Of a stretch of DNA of 64,000 nucleotides, positions 1-13,805 are shown one piece after another. Each line of letters begins with the position of its first letter. The stretch's first letter is position 1. The position numbers were made by a program, and so were the translations under genes. The notes under the pieces are model-generated. The model made no database searches. It had not been told where the DNA came from and saw only the letters and a list, made by a program, of their open reading frames with translations. Source of the stretch: DATJPD01 sp035506575 (GTDB taxonomy: Bacteria; Pseudomonadota; Alphaproteobacteria; CACIAM-22H2); assembly GCA_035506575.1 (NCBI GenBank), contig DATJPD010000082.1, positions 1-64,000 on the forward strand, read 5' to 3'.

Positions 1-2
1 CG

Positions 3-3530
<3,528 letters not shown>

Positions 3531-3553
3531 CACGTCGAGACGGGATACGAACG

Positions 3554-4996
<1,443 letters not shown>

Positions 4997-5098
4997 TCGA
5001 TTCCGCGGCAAGAAGCGGAGTTCGCCTCTCCCGAAGGGTCGCTAGCGTTCGTTCAGATCATCGACCTCCGGTGATCGTGACGAACGAAGGTGACTCCC

Positions 5099-5548
5099 AT
5101 GAGCAAGACAGACGACAACAAGGCCGTAGTCGGGCGGTGGTTTACGGACTTCTGGGGCGAACGATGCAACCTGTCGGTTGTCGATGCGATCGCGGCACCG
5201 GACATGCTGCTCAAGTACTCGCTCCATGAACCGCGCCGCGGCCATGCGGACATCAAGGCCTTCATGACCGACTTCCGCGCCGCGTTCCCGGACCTCAAGT
5301 TCTGGGGGACGGCGGACCTGATCGCCGAGGGCGATTACGTCGTCGGGCAGTGGGAAGGTGGGGGTACCCACACGGGGCCGGCCTTCCGCGACTTCCTCGT
5401 CGGCTCCCTGCCCGCCAAGACCGGCCGGAAAATGCACTTCACCGGCACCACGGTGCTCCGCCTCAAGGACGGCAAGATCGTCGAGGAAATCGGGCTCGAC
5501 GACGGTGTGACCGCCCTCACCCAGCTTGGCCTGATCAAGGCTGCTTGA
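5099..5548 (+). CDS. SnoaL-like / ester cyclase family protein
   Basis: A 149-residue protein of the NTF2-like SnoaL fold. The pattern is typical: an opening helix (KAVVGRWFTDFWGE), GHADIKAFMTDFRAAFPDL, a central DLIAEGDYVVGQWEGGGTHTG strand pair, and a C-terminal LRLKDGKIVEEIGLDD. Members include polyketide cyclases, but most are uncharacterised, so the substrate is unknown. I chose the ATG at 5099 because GAAGG at 5086-5090 sits at good Shine-Dalgarno distance; the in-frame GTG at 5090 would overlap that site. It stands alone and is followed by a 17-bp hairpin. Confidence 0.8.
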   Translation: MSKTDDNKAVVGRWFTDFWGERCNLSVVDAIAAPDMLLKYSLHEPRRGHADIKAFMTDFRAAFPDLKFWGTADLIAEGDYVVGQWEGGGTHTGPAFRDFLVGSLPAKTGRKMHFTGTTVLRLKDGKIVEEIGLDDGVTALTQLGLIKAA

Positions 5549-5557
5549 CCCGGGTCG

Positions 5558-5596
5558 GCCATCGGGCTCGCACCTGAACGGTGCGGGCCCGATGGC
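5558..5596. terminator. 17-bp stem-loop between convergent genes
   Basis: Bases 5558-5574 pair with 5580-5596 along 17 bp around a TGAAC loop. The only non-Watson-Crick position is one G-U wobble. It fills the gap between two convergent genes (stops at 5548 and 5601), where a bidirectional terminator is expected. Neither side has a clear U-run, so it may act by stabilising 3' ends rather than as a classical intrinsic terminator. Confidence 0.6.
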
Positions 5597-5600
5597 ATAT

Positions 5601-5951
5601 CTATGCCAGCCGGCTGCCCAGCTCGGCGATCGGCTTGCTCGCCGTGATGAGGACCCAGCCCGGCCCAGCGGCGTTTCGGAAGCCCAAGGTCAGGACCTCG
5701 GAGGTGAACGGTCCGATTTTCTTGGATGGGAAGTTCACCACGCAGCACACGAGCATTCCGATCAGCTCGTCCTTGGTATGCGCGCCCACGGCCTGAACGC
5801 TCGAGCTCTTGATCCCGATCTCCGCGCCGAAGTCGATCTTCAGCTTGAACGCCGGCTTGCGGGCTTCCGGAAAATCCTGGGCTTCGACGATTTTGCCGAG
5901 CCGGATGTCGACCTTCATGAAGTCGTCGTAGGTAAGGCTGGGCTGAGGCAT
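5601..5951 (-). CDS. tRNA-binding protein, CsaA-like
   Basis: A 116-residue stand-alone OB-fold tRNA-binding domain, as in CsaA and the C-terminus of MetRS/PheRS. Family signatures are DFMKVDIRLGKIVEAQDFPEARKPAFKLKIDFG near the start, KSSSVQAVGAHTKDELIGM in the middle, and VLTLGFRNAAG. CsaA proteins are described as dimers with tRNA-binding and export-chaperone-like activity. I used the ATG at 5951 (MPQPSLTYDDF) because it matches the domain start; an upstream ATG at 6083 would add 44 residues of unlikely composition. Confidence 0.88.
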   Translation of the reverse strand: MPQPSLTYDDFMKVDIRLGKIVEAQDFPEARKPAFKLKIDFGAEIGIKSSSVQAVGAHTKDELIGMLVCCVVNFPSKKIGPFTSEVLTLGFRNAAGPGWVLITASKPIAELGSRLA

Positions 5952-6106
5952 GCGCCGACTATAGCGCGATTCGGGAATATCCAGACTTGACGGCCGGTAA
6001 CTCAGTCGAAGAAATAGTCGTCGGCACAACGCGCTGCCGCTGATCGCCGTTTCCTGCGCAAAAAGGATCGAAACGGCCGGCAAGAAAAAGCGAGGGGAGA
6101 CGCAGC

Positions 6107-7585
6107 ATGGGTATAGGAACGTACGGCCGCTGGCGCGCGATCGCCGCCATTGGGCTCGTGTTCACGATCGCCATCGGTGTAACGGCAGCATTCGCCCAGG
6201 AGGCCGGGGGCAAAGCCCCATCGCCGCAAGTGGCCCCGCCGCCGCCGCCCGCCTGCGAGAGCCTCCAGCAGTTCCTGGCCTCGAACTGTCCCCTCACCTG
6301 GTACGGCATCACGGCCTACGGCACCGTCGACATGGGTGGCACGTGGCAGAGCCACGGCACGGGCCCCGACACGAAATCGCCGGCCGGCGTCGAGTATCTC
6401 CTGTCGAAGAACCAGACGGGCCCGCGTTGGAACTTGTCGTCCAACGGGCTCAGCCAGTCGGCGATCGGACTGCGCGGCAACGAGCCCATAAACCCCGATG
6501 TGGCGTTCGTCTTCACGCTCGAAGCCGGGTTCAACCCGCTCTCCATGAAATTTGCCGACGGGCCGGGCTCGGTTGCCCAGAACGCGGGCGTGCCGCTCGA
6601 CCAGCAAAGCGCAAACTCCGATTCAAGCCGCGCCGGGCAATGGTACAACTCGCAAGGCTTCATGGGGCTCAGCTCGCCCGCCTACGGCACGCTGACGATC
6701 TTCCGGCAGAATTCGCTGACCCTCGACGGAGTCATCGCCTACGACCCGTTGGGGGCGTCGTACGCGTTCTCCCCGATCGGCTACCAGGGAACGACCTGCG
6801 GCGTTGGCGACACGGAGGACTGCCGATACAGCACCGCGCTCAAATATCGGGTCAATCTCGGGCCGGTCCGCGCCTCGGCCCTGTGGCAATTCGGCGGCTA
6901 CGACATGAACAACGCCTCGGACGGCGCCTACGAGCTCGGGCTCGGCGGCGACGTCCAGAACGTCGCCGGCGGCACGGTGTCGCTGGATGGCATCTACAGC
7001 TACGTCAAGGACGCCGTCGCGATCGGCTTGGGCGGCAACACCCTGCCGGCCACGCTGCCGCAGGTCCTGACGGCGACGATCTCCGACAACAAGAGCTGGA
7101 TGGCGCTCGCGCGTTACACCAATGGACCGGCAAAGTTCTTCGCCGGGTATGAGCGGATCGACTACGCCCCACCCAGCAACCCGCAGACCTCGTTCACGGA
7201 CATCTCGGGCAACTCTCTCTGCCTCGGCTGTGCCGTGTTCAACAACACGAACATCAACAACACGGCGTTCAACGCCCATGACCAGATCCTGCAGGTGTTC
7301 TGGTTCGGCACGAAATACGCGGTGACGAACGAGTGGAACCTGATGGGCGGATATTACGAGTACATCCAGAACAGCTACGGCACCGGAGCGTCGTGCAGCA
7401 ACTCCTCGAAGTCGACCTGCAGCGGGAACTACAGAGCGATTTCGTTCGCCGCCGACTGGCAATTCGCGTCGAAGTTCGACGCCTATGCCGGGGCGATGTG
7501 GCAGATGGCCGAGGGCGGACGGGCCAACGGCTTCCTGCACCGGACCACGATCGATCCGACGGTCGGCTTCCGGTTCCGCTTCTAG
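6107..7585 (+). CDS. Outer-membrane porin
   Basis: A 492-residue beta-barrel porin of the alphaproteobacterial trimeric type. Residues 1-30 form a signal peptide (hydrophobic core AIAAIGLVFTIAIG, cleavage near AFAQ). The mature N-terminus has a Pro-rich stretch and CESLQQFLASNCPLTW, leading into ITAYGTVDMGGTWQSHG and GLSQSAIGLRG, as in Rhizobiales porins. The chain is rich in alternating aromatic/polar strands and ends TTIDPTVGFRFRF, with the C-terminal Phe needed for barrel insertion. It would allow passive uptake of small hydrophilic solutes. It stands alone, convergent with a histidine kinase. Confidence 0.92.
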   Translation: MGIGTYGRWRAIAAIGLVFTIAIGVTAAFAQEAGGKAPSPQVAPPPPPACESLQQFLASNCPLTWYGITAYGTVDMGGTWQSHGTGPDTKSPAGVEYLLSKNQTGPRWNLSSNGLSQSAIGLRGNEPINPDVAFVFTLEAGFNPLSMKFADGPGSVAQNAGVPLDQQSANSDSSRAGQWYNSQGFMGLSSPAYGTLTIFRQNSLTLDGVIAYDPLGASYAFSPIGYQGTTCGVGDTEDCRYSTALKYRVNLGPVRASALWQFGGYDMNNASDGAYELGLGGDVQNVAGGTVSLDGIYSYVKDAVAIGLGGNTLPATLPQVLTATISDNKSWMALARYTNGPAKFFAGYERIDYAPPSNPQTSFTDISGNSLCLGCAVFNNTNINNTAFNAHDQILQVFWFGTKYAVTNEWNLMGGYYEYIQNSYGTGASCSNSSKSTCSGNYRAISFAADWQFASKFDAYAGAMWQMAEGGRANGFLHRTTIDPTVGFRFRF

Positions 7586-7602
7586 GGCCGAAGCCTACGC
7601 AG

Positions 7603-9876
7603 CTAGGCCGCGGCGCCGATCGCGGGAAAGCGCGCGATCGCCGTGGTGCCCCGCCCGACCTCGCTCCTGATCTCGAGATGGCCGCCGTGGAGCTCGATGA
7701 GCGACTTGGACAGCGGCAGGCCGAGGCCCGTACCTTCCTGCGCCCGGCTGAGGCTCGCGTTGCGCGCGAGGGCCCCGAACGGCACGACGATCTTCGAGAG
7801 ATCCTGCGGCGCGATACCGACGCCCGTGTCGCTCACCGAGATCGTGAGCTCGCCCGCGGCAGCGGCGCGCGCCTCGACGACCACGCGGCCGCCGGCCTGG
7901 GTGAACTTGACGGCATTCGAGAGCAGGTTCAGCAGCACCTGCCGCAGGGCGCGCCGATCGACCGGATGCGGCGGGAGCTGCGCCGGGATATCGACGGCGA
8001 GCGACACGCGGCCCGCGTCCGCCTTGGCCTGCACGAGCCGCACGCAGGCTGCGATCTCGTCGACGATGTTCACCGGCTCGCGATGGAGCTCGAATTTCCC
8101 GGCCTCGATCTTGGCCACGTCGAGGAGATCGCTGATCAGCAGCAGCAGGTGGTTGCCCGATTCCGTGATGTCGCCCAGGTATTCGAGTTGCTTCTGGTTC
8201 ATCCGTCCGAAATGGCCTCCGGACAGGGCCTCGGCAAAGCCGATAATCGCATTCAAGGGCGTGCGCAGTTCGTGGCTCATGTTTGCCAGGAACGTTGTCT
8301 TGGCAGCACTTGCCGCTTCCGCCGCGGCCTTCGCCTCGCGCAGCTTCGCTTCAGCCTGGATGTCCGCCGTCACGTCGCGCGCCGTCCCGCGGTAGCCCAA
8401 GAATTGCCCGGTTGAGCTGAAGAACGGCTTGCCGCTCACCGAGATGATCGCTTCCTTTTCGTCGGGCAGCTTCATCGTGTAGACGAAGTTGCGGAACGGC
8501 TCGTGGCGCTCGAGTTGCGCCATGTGGGCGCGCCATTTCTCGGATTCCGTGTCGCGGTCCGCGGCGAGCTCGTGGCGCTGTTTGCCGATGCGCACCTGGG
8601 CGTTCTGGCCGAACGCCAGGATGCGGCTCGACATGTAGGTGAAGCGGTGATCGGGTCCCGTTTCCCAGTACCAGTCCGACGCCGTCTCGGCATAATCGCG
8701 CAGCCGTGTCTGGCTGAGGCGCAGCGCCTCCTCCGCCGCGATCGCGGCGGTGACATCCCGGCCGGTGCCGCGATAGCCGAGAAACGCGCCATCGGCGCCG
8801 AAGAGCGGCTTGCCGCTCACCGAGATGTACAGCTGGCGGCCGGTGCGCGGCTGGGTCTGGTACACGAAATCCCGGAAGGCTTCGTGCCGCTCGAGCATCG
8901 CGATGTGCTCGCGCCATTTCTCGGCCTGGTCGCCGTAATCGGCCGCATAGTCGAACCGCCGCACGCCGATCCAGTCGGCCGCGTTCAGCCCGAAGGCGCG
9001 GATGCGGTCAGACATGTAGGTGAAGCGGTGGTCAGGCCCCGTCTCCCAGTACCAGTCCGACGCCGTCTCGGCGAAATCGCTGAATCGGGCCTCGCTGAGG
9101 CGCAGGGCTTCCTCGGACAGCTTGCGGTCGGTGATGTCCTGGACGGTGCCGAACACCTCGGGTGAACCGGCAGTTCCGGGGCGAATGCATTCGGCCTCCG
9201 TGTGCACCCAGCGCTCCGCGCCGTCGGGGCGACGGATGCGATAGTCCATGCTGTAGGACCCGCCGGTGGCAACCGCCTCGTCGCGCGCCCGTTGCAGCCT
9301 GCCGACATCGTCCGGATGCACGATTCCGCTCAGATCGTCGAAGGTGGCTCCCCAGGTTGCGGGGTCGACGCCGAAGATGCGGTAGACTTCGGACGACCAG
9401 CTGAGACGGATCGGATTGCCGATGGTCGCCGACCAGCTGCCGATCTGCCCCACCCGCTGCGCGCGCTCAAGCGAACGCCGGCTCTCCTGGAGGGCCGCCT
9501 GCGTCCGCCTCGACTGGCGGAGCTGGACGAGCAGGCCGCAGAGGACCGCGGCAAGTGCTACGGCTGATGTGGCCGTGGCCGCGCCCAGCAAATAGACCAA
9601 TTGGATATGCGTGCCGGCCCAGCGCAGCAGACTTTCCGGCCCCGGCCACTCGGCGTACGCGAACGCGCCGACCGCGACGACTACGCCCGTCGCTGCGATC
9701 GCGGCTCGCCACACCCGGCTCGCGGACGTCACGCGGGCGCGCGCCACCTCGCGAGCCTGGCCGATATTCCGGCCTGGCTCGGCGAATGCTCCGCCATCTG
9801 CGCCAGCTTTCATCCGCGTTGCGGGTCCCCGTCCGCGGGGGTCTGACGGACCTGATACCCCGCTGCTGCCCGTCAT
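7603..9876 (-). CDS. Membrane-anchored PAS sensor histidine kinase
   Basis: A 757-residue two-component sensor. Two membrane segments lie near residues 55-77 and 91-118 with a short loop between them. PAS domain 1 is at about 135-252, PAS 2 at 262-382 and PAS 3 at 388-508. PAS 2 and 3 are close copies of each other (both contain SDWYWETGPDHRFTYMS and FLGYRGT-RDVTA). HisKA carries the phospho-acceptor in FLANMSHELRTP (His535). The ATPase domain has NLLSNAVKF, DTGVGI and GTGLGLPLS boxes. No receiver domain or response-regulator gene is nearby, so it is an orphan. The start is uncertain: the ATG at 9876 has no Shine-Dalgarno and abuts a hairpin, and an in-frame ATG lies at 9813. Confidence 0.9.
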   Translation of the reverse strand: MTGSSGVSGPSDPRGRGPATRMKAGADGGAFAEPGRNIGQAREVARARVTSASRVWRAAIAATGVVVAVGAFAYAEWPGPESLLRWAGTHIQLVYLLGAATATSAVALAAVLCGLLVQLRQSRRTQAALQESRRSLERAQRVGQIGSWSATIGNPIRLSWSSEVYRIFGVDPATWGATFDDLSGIVHPDDVGRLQRARDEAVATGGSYSMDYRIRRPDGAERWVHTEAECIRPGTAGSPEVFGTVQDITDRKLSEEALRLSEARFSDFAETASDWYWETGPDHRFTYMSDRIRAFGLNAADWIGVRRFDYAADYGDQAEKWREHIAMLERHEAFRDFVYQTQPRTGRQLYISVSGKPLFGADGAFLGYRGTGRDVTAAIAAEEALRLSQTRLRDYAETASDWYWETGPDHRFTYMSSRILAFGQNAQVRIGKQRHELAADRDTESEKWRAHMAQLERHEPFRNFVYTMKLPDEKEAIISVSGKPFFSSTGQFLGYRGTARDVTADIQAEAKLREAKAAAEAASAAKTTFLANMSHELRTPLNAIIGFAEALSGGHFGRMNQKQLEYLGDITESGNHLLLLISDLLDVAKIEAGKFELHREPVNIVDEIAACVRLVQAKADAGRVSLAVDIPAQLPPHPVDRRALRQVLLNLLSNAVKFTQAGGRVVVEARAAAAGELTISVSDTGVGIAPQDLSKIVVPFGALARNASLSRAQEGTGLGLPLSKSLIELHGGHLEIRSEVGRGTTAIARFPAIGAAA

Positions 9877-9895
9877 TTAGCCGTTTTTCGGCTAA
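9877..9895. promoter_or_regulatory. Hairpin directly in front of the histidine kinase start
   Basis: TTAGCCG (9877-9883) and CGGCTAA (9889-9895) pair perfectly around a five-base loop. On the minus strand this hairpin ends exactly where the kinase start codon (9876) begins, in the place of a ribosome-binding site. It may limit translation from that ATG, or mean that the true start is further in. Confidence 0.4.
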
Positions 9896-9964
9896 GAATT
9901 TGCTAACGAATTCCGCCCACGACAAGAAAACACGCGCCTTTTCAGCAGGATGCGGGGCCGGCGC

Positions 9965-10219
9965 CTACCGCATCGTCTCGATTTCCCGCGGCAATGAGGC
10001 AGCCAGGGCAACTGTACCGAGGTTTCCGGCCACAGCGGTTTCGATGGCCCCACAGCTCCGATCGCCGATCTGTCCCGCCTCAACCTGGCCCACCCAACAG
10101 GCCGTCGCCGCGGCCGCGCGCCAGTCCAGCGGGACTGTGGTCACGACGGCACCGAGCGCCAGCCCGAGCGACAGGCCGTAGCATTGTGCAAACAGGCGTC
10201 CGAGCTCGTCCTCGCGCAT
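9965..10219 (-). CDS. Small hypothetical protein with one hydrophobic segment
   Basis: An 84-residue protein with no family I recognise. The ATG at 10219 is preceded by AGGAG at a 5-base spacing, a good reason to accept translation. After a polar start (MREDELGRLFAQC) there is an Ala/Leu/Val-rich segment (LSLGLALGAVVTTV) and two later Ala-rich stretches, so it may sit in or near the membrane. It lies upstream of the histidine kinase on the same strand, with about 90 bases between, so they could be co-transcribed. No function is proposed. Confidence 0.5.
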   Translation of the reverse strand: MREDELGRLFAQCYGLSLGLALGAVVTTVPLDWRAAAATACWVGQVEAGQIGDRSCGAIETAVAGNLGTVALAASLPREIETMR

Positions 10220-10430
10220 CGTCCACTCCTGCGAGTTTTTCTCGCAGCAGCGTGCCATTGCCGGACACCTGCAGCTGTGACCGGATTCACAAGCGGCATG
10301 ACATTTTGGCGCAGAATTGCGGCTGCGCCGGAGCCGGACAGATGGACGGGCTCCCTTACCCCTTGATGCACCACGGCCAAGCGGGTTCTTGGAGACCGAA
10401 TTAAAAGCGATGTGAGCCTGTCGACCCGCT

Positions 10431-11408
10431 TCAGGAGCTGCGGATCATCGCCAGGACGCGCCGGATGTCTTTGTCGTTGTCGCGTAGGCGTGACGCCCAG
10501 GCGTTGCAGATCTGACGCATCCACACGATGGCCGCCGGGTCCATGGGATTGACCACGAGCTTGCGCTCGATCTCGTCGACGGCGCGCGTGTCGATGTCGA
10601 CATATTGCCGCAGCGTCTTGTCGCGCTTGTAGTATTCAAGCAGCGCCTTCAGCTCGTGCACCGCCTTGACGTTCGGCATGTCACCGAGCACGGCCGCAAC
10701 CTCCGGACGCGGGGCGGTCTGTGCGGCCGGCGCCGGTGCAGGAACCGCTGGCGCCTCGGCGTGCAGATCGGCCGGCGGTTCGGCGTCGGCGACCAATGCC
10801 GGCCGCTTCGAGAAATCCGGCAGGCTGGTGGCATGCTCGGCGAGCTTCGAGATGGTCGCCTCGAGCTTCTTGAGCTCGTCGAGCACCGCCTGGTCGGCAA
10901 CCCCGGTGAACCGCGGGGCCGTCAGGATCGAGCGCATGCCCTGGAGCTGGCGCAGCTCGGCCTCCAGCAGGTCGCGGCCGCCGAGCGGCAGGACCTGCTC
11001 TTCGATCAGACGGTCGAAGAACCTGGTCAACGCGCGCAGGGTGGGCCGGAAGATCATCGACCACAGGCTGTAGAAGCGGTCTTCGAGCTCCTGGCGCCGG
11101 TCTGTCACCACGTCTTTCAAATGGCTTTCGATGACGCTGCAGAACGCCTCGAACTCGCTAATCTTGCCGCGGAATGCCAGGTAGTCGCTGAACTTGCGCA
11201 GATCCTCGTCGCCTTCGACGGTCAGGGCAAAGCGCAGGATCCCCTGCGCCTGCGTACCCAGACGGCCCAGCATCTCCAATTCGGGATTGGCACCGCCCCG
11301 ACGTCGGCGATCGCCGATGGTCGGCGGCCGTGTATATGCGCGCTTGCCGGCGTCAGGCTTTTTCTCGCCCGCACCGGCCTCTGGTCCGGCTGTCGCTTCC
11401 TCAGCCAC
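10431..11408 (-). CDS. Conserved hypothetical helical protein
   Basis: A 325-residue soluble protein that I cannot assign. A charged, disordered N-terminus (residues 1-40) leads to a long mostly helical region (LGRLGTQAQGILRFALTVEGDEDLRKF onward, about 45-195). An Ala/Pro-rich linker follows (about 210-235), then a second helical domain rich in charged residues (VKAVHELKALLEYYKRDKTLRQYV). The GTG start at 11408 follows GGAGG at 9 bases. It stands alone. It has no membrane segment and no catalytic motif I recognise. Confidence 0.7.
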   Translation of the reverse strand: MAEEATAGPEAGAGEKKPDAGKRAYTRPPTIGDRRRRGGANPELEMLGRLGTQAQGILRFALTVEGDEDLRKFSDYLAFRGKISEFEAFCSVIESHLKDVVTDRRQELEDRFYSLWSMIFRPTLRALTRFFDRLIEEQVLPLGGRDLLEAELRQLQGMRSILTAPRFTGVADQAVLDELKKLEATISKLAEHATSLPDFSKRPALVADAEPPADLHAEAPAVPAPAPAAQTAPRPEVAAVLGDMPNVKAVHELKALLEYYKRDKTLRQYVDIDTRAVDEIERKLVVNPMDPAAIVWMRQICNAWASRLRDNDKDIRRVLAMIRSS

Positions 11409-11523
11409 GGGCTGTTTCCTCCGCGGGGTCGCGATATACGGCTCGTTCTTGCCCGCACGTCGACCCGCTACCTAGGAAAAATCGCCTCTAGAGCCTCCGC
11501 TGTCAATGAATGTTAAGCGGCGC

Positions 11524-11551
11524 CGGTTGTAAGGCCCCGGGGCCCTACAAC
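11524..11551. terminator. 14-bp stem-loop downstream of the DUF2189 gene
   Basis: GGTTGTAAGGCCCC (11524-11537) faces its near-perfect inverted copy at 11538-11551, with one mismatch and almost no loop. It begins ten bases past the stop of the leftward gene ending at 11561. There is no U-run on the minus strand, so a terminator role is an inference from position. Confidence 0.45.
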
Positions 11552-11560
11552 CGTACGGCC

Positions 11561-12358
11561 CTAACGCTCGACGACCTTGCGGTAGAGGTGCCAGGTTGCG
11601 TGACCGAGCACCGGCATCACGACGGCGAGGCCCATCAGGCACAGTGCCGCGCCGGCCGCGAGCGCAACAGCGACGATGAGGCCCCACAGCGCCATCACCA
11701 GCGGGTTCGCCAGCACCGCACGGATCGACGTCGCCATGGCAGCGGCGGCGCCGATATTGCGGTCGACGAGCAGCGGAAACGAGATCACGCTGACCAGAAG
11801 TGCGGCCACCGCGAACAGGAAGCCGACCCCGTTGCCGATGACGATCAGCTGCCATCCCGCTTCGGTCCTGAACACATCATGGACGAAGCCCGAGATCGAG
11901 AGCGGCAGCGCATCGCCGAACGTCATGAGATAGATCGTCTCGGCTGCATACATCCAGCAGACGAAGATCCCCATCAGCAATGCGCCGAGCGCCAGGATCG
12001 AGCGGAACGACGGCGAGTGCAGGATCCGGAAAGCATCCTTCCATCGCGGCTCCGCCCCTTGCTCGCGCTGGCGGCTCAGCTCGTACATGCCGGTCGCGGC
12101 GAACGGGCCGATCAACGCAAATCCGGCGATCAGCGGGAAAAGGAGCGGCAGCACCTCGTAACCCAGCACGAGCCGGGTGAGGAAGAGGCCAAGGATGGGA
12201 TAGATCAGGGTCACGAAGACCGCGTGGCTGGGCATCGCCCAGAAATCATCGAGGCCCTGCGCCAATGCGTCTTTCAGATCAACAACGCCGATATGGCGGA
12301 TCCGCGGCAGGGCTGCGGGGCCTGCCTCCAGATCGATAAACGCTCTCTGGTTCTGCAT
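11561..12358 (-). CDS. DUF2189 family membrane protein
   Basis: A 265-residue integral membrane protein of the DUF2189 family, with about six transmembrane helices (for example VFVTLIYPILGLFLTRLVL, SILALGALLMGIFVCWMY and the C-terminal MALWGLIVAVALAAGAALC). Family hallmarks are DALAQGLDDFWAMPSHAVF near the start and GPFAATGMYELSR after helix two. Function is unknown; relatives are sometimes found near respiratory genes, but none are present here. The ATG at 12358 follows GGAGGG at good distance. It stands alone. Confidence 0.82.
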   Translation of the reverse strand: MQNQRAFIDLEAGPAALPRIRHIGVVDLKDALAQGLDDFWAMPSHAVFVTLIYPILGLFLTRLVLGYEVLPLLFPLIAGFALIGPFAATGMYELSRQREQGAEPRWKDAFRILHSPSFRSILALGALLMGIFVCWMYAAETIYLMTFGDALPLSISGFVHDVFRTEAGWQLIVIGNGVGFLFAVAALLVSVISFPLLVDRNIGAAAAMATSIRAVLANPLVMALWGLIVAVALAAGAALCLMGLAVVMPVLGHATWHLYRKVVER

Positions 12359-12572
12359 GGTCGTCCCTCCGGAAGAGCGGTCGCCGTGGCACCCGAGAGT
12401 CTGCGGGTCACGTCTGTCTCGACCGCAGTTGGGACGAGTTTAATCCCGCCGTGAGGCCATGCGTTATGACATTTCGCAGCGGTAGCGGGGTGCGTCCCGC
12501 ACCGCAGCGAAAGCTTGCTCGTTCGCGGCAGGGGACTGCGTCGCGGAGTTCGCGACGCAGTCCCGAAGCGGC

Positions 12573-13031
12573 TTAGAGCTCTTTTCCGATCATCCGGTCG
12601 ACCGAGTACGGTCCACCGCCGCGCAGCGCGATCGCGAACATGACGATCCCGAGGAACAACACGTATTCGTAGCCCCCCTTCCCGACCGGGAATCCGTTCG
12701 GGAAATGGACGAACAGGAACGCAATGCCGAGCTCGATGGCGATGGCCGCGGCGAAGAACCGGGTGAACAGGCCGATCGCGACGCAGATCGCGCCGATGGT
12801 CTCGAGGAACATGGCCGCGATCGCGAATGCGACAGCCGGCTCCATGCCCTGCTTGGCGAAATAGCCGGAGACTCCGGTCAGTCCTCCCCCGGTCACCTTG
12901 ATCCAGCCATGCATGAACAAAATGGCGCCAATGGCGATGCGGATCATCGGATACCAAAGGTCCGAGACCGATTCATAAAATCCGGCGAGCCCCGGAAACA
13001 GGAGCCTCGGCGTTCCAGTTGTGTCTGCCAT
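12573..13031 (-). CDS. DoxX family membrane protein
   Basis: A 152-residue protein with four predicted membrane helices, typical of DoxX/DoxD-like proteins. The family pattern is clear: RIAIGAILFMHGWIKVTGG in helix one, FLETIGAICVAIGLFTRFFA in the middle, and ELGIAFLFVHFPNGF before the last helix. DoxX proteins are small membrane partners of various redox systems; the specific role here is unknown. The ATG at 13031 is preceded by GAGGGGG, so I prefer it over an upstream in-frame start at 13088. No redox partner gene is adjacent. Confidence 0.83.
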   Translation of the reverse strand: MADTTGTPRLLFPGLAGFYESVSDLWYPMIRIAIGAILFMHGWIKVTGGGLTGVSGYFAKQGMEPAVAFAIAAMFLETIGAICVAIGLFTRFFAAAIAIELGIAFLFVHFPNGFPVGKGGYEYVLFLGIVMFAIALRGGGPYSVDRMIGKEL

Positions 13032-13137
13032 CGTATCCCCCTCTGTTGAATGTCCCAGTGTCTGATGTTTTTGACGGATCGTAACCACCCGTAGAATAAA
13101 ATGTTTGTGACCCCGGGCAAGCGTTTCGGGTGCCGGG

Positions 13138-13794
13138 CTACATCTTCCGTGTGAACCCGGCGGCCTGGCGGATCGCGATCTGCACGAGCTTCTGCTGCGC
13201 CTGCCGGCGGTGGCGCTGCATGTAGAACTGCGAGGCGACGTGCAGCCCCATGCGGTGGAAGGTGGACTTGTCCTCGTCGCGCACCTGGGTGCGTGAGCCG
13301 TCGTAGATCTTGAGCTTGGCGTCGAAGCGCTCGAGCAGCTTCTCGATCATGTCGAGTGCAGCCTCTTCCTCCATCGTCCGCAGAAGCGGATACATGCGCT
13401 GCAGCACCTCGGTCTTGCGCCGGTGCATCTCGCGCGCATGCTTGTTGGCGACGCGCCAGGCGGTGAGCTTGACGAATTTGTGCCGCTTGTCCCACACGTC
13501 GTACATGTGGACCATCGCGATGTGGATGAACATCGGCTTGATCGAGTAGAGCATCGCGTTCATCTCCTCCGCGCGCGGCAGGATGCCGAGCGTCGGCGGA
13601 AACTCCTGGAAGACCTTGCGCACGACCTCGAGTGCTGCCTGATGAGAGCGGCGCATGATGCCCTCGGCGCGGTCCTCAGGGTCCGTCCAGTCGAGCGCCG
13701 CGTCGGGCTTCCGCGACGCGTCGTGCAGCTGGAAGTTCCGGTACTTGAAGAGGTCGTCGGCGCGGCCGAACAGGCGCTTGAGGGTGCCGAGCAT
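13138..13794 (-). CDS. Conserved hypothetical protein, last gene of the recJ operon
   Basis: A 218-residue, strongly basic, probably all-helical protein that I cannot assign. It opens MLGTLKRLFGRADDLFKYRNF, contains a central PPTLGILPRAEEMNAML segment, and ends in an Arg/Gln/Lys-rich helix (QRHRRQAQQKLVQIAIRQA). It starts 11 bases after the recJ stop on the same strand, so it is the fifth gene of alaC-hom-glpX-recJ. The basic surface and the position next to a nuclease would fit nucleic-acid binding, but that is only a guess. The frame stays open far upstream through recJ, but that part is a shadow of recJ. Confidence 0.72.
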   Translation of the reverse strand: MLGTLKRLFGRADDLFKYRNFQLHDASRKPDAALDWTDPEDRAEGIMRRSHQAALEVVRKVFQEFPPTLGILPRAEEMNAMLYSIKPMFIHIAMVHMYDVWDKRHKFVKLTAWRVANKHAREMHRRKTEVLQRMYPLLRTMEEEAALDMIEKLLERFDAKLKIYDGSRTQVRDEDKSTFHRMGLHVASQFYMQRHRRQAQQKLVQIAIRQAAGFTRKM

Positions 13795-13805
13795 GGATGC
13801 GCAGT

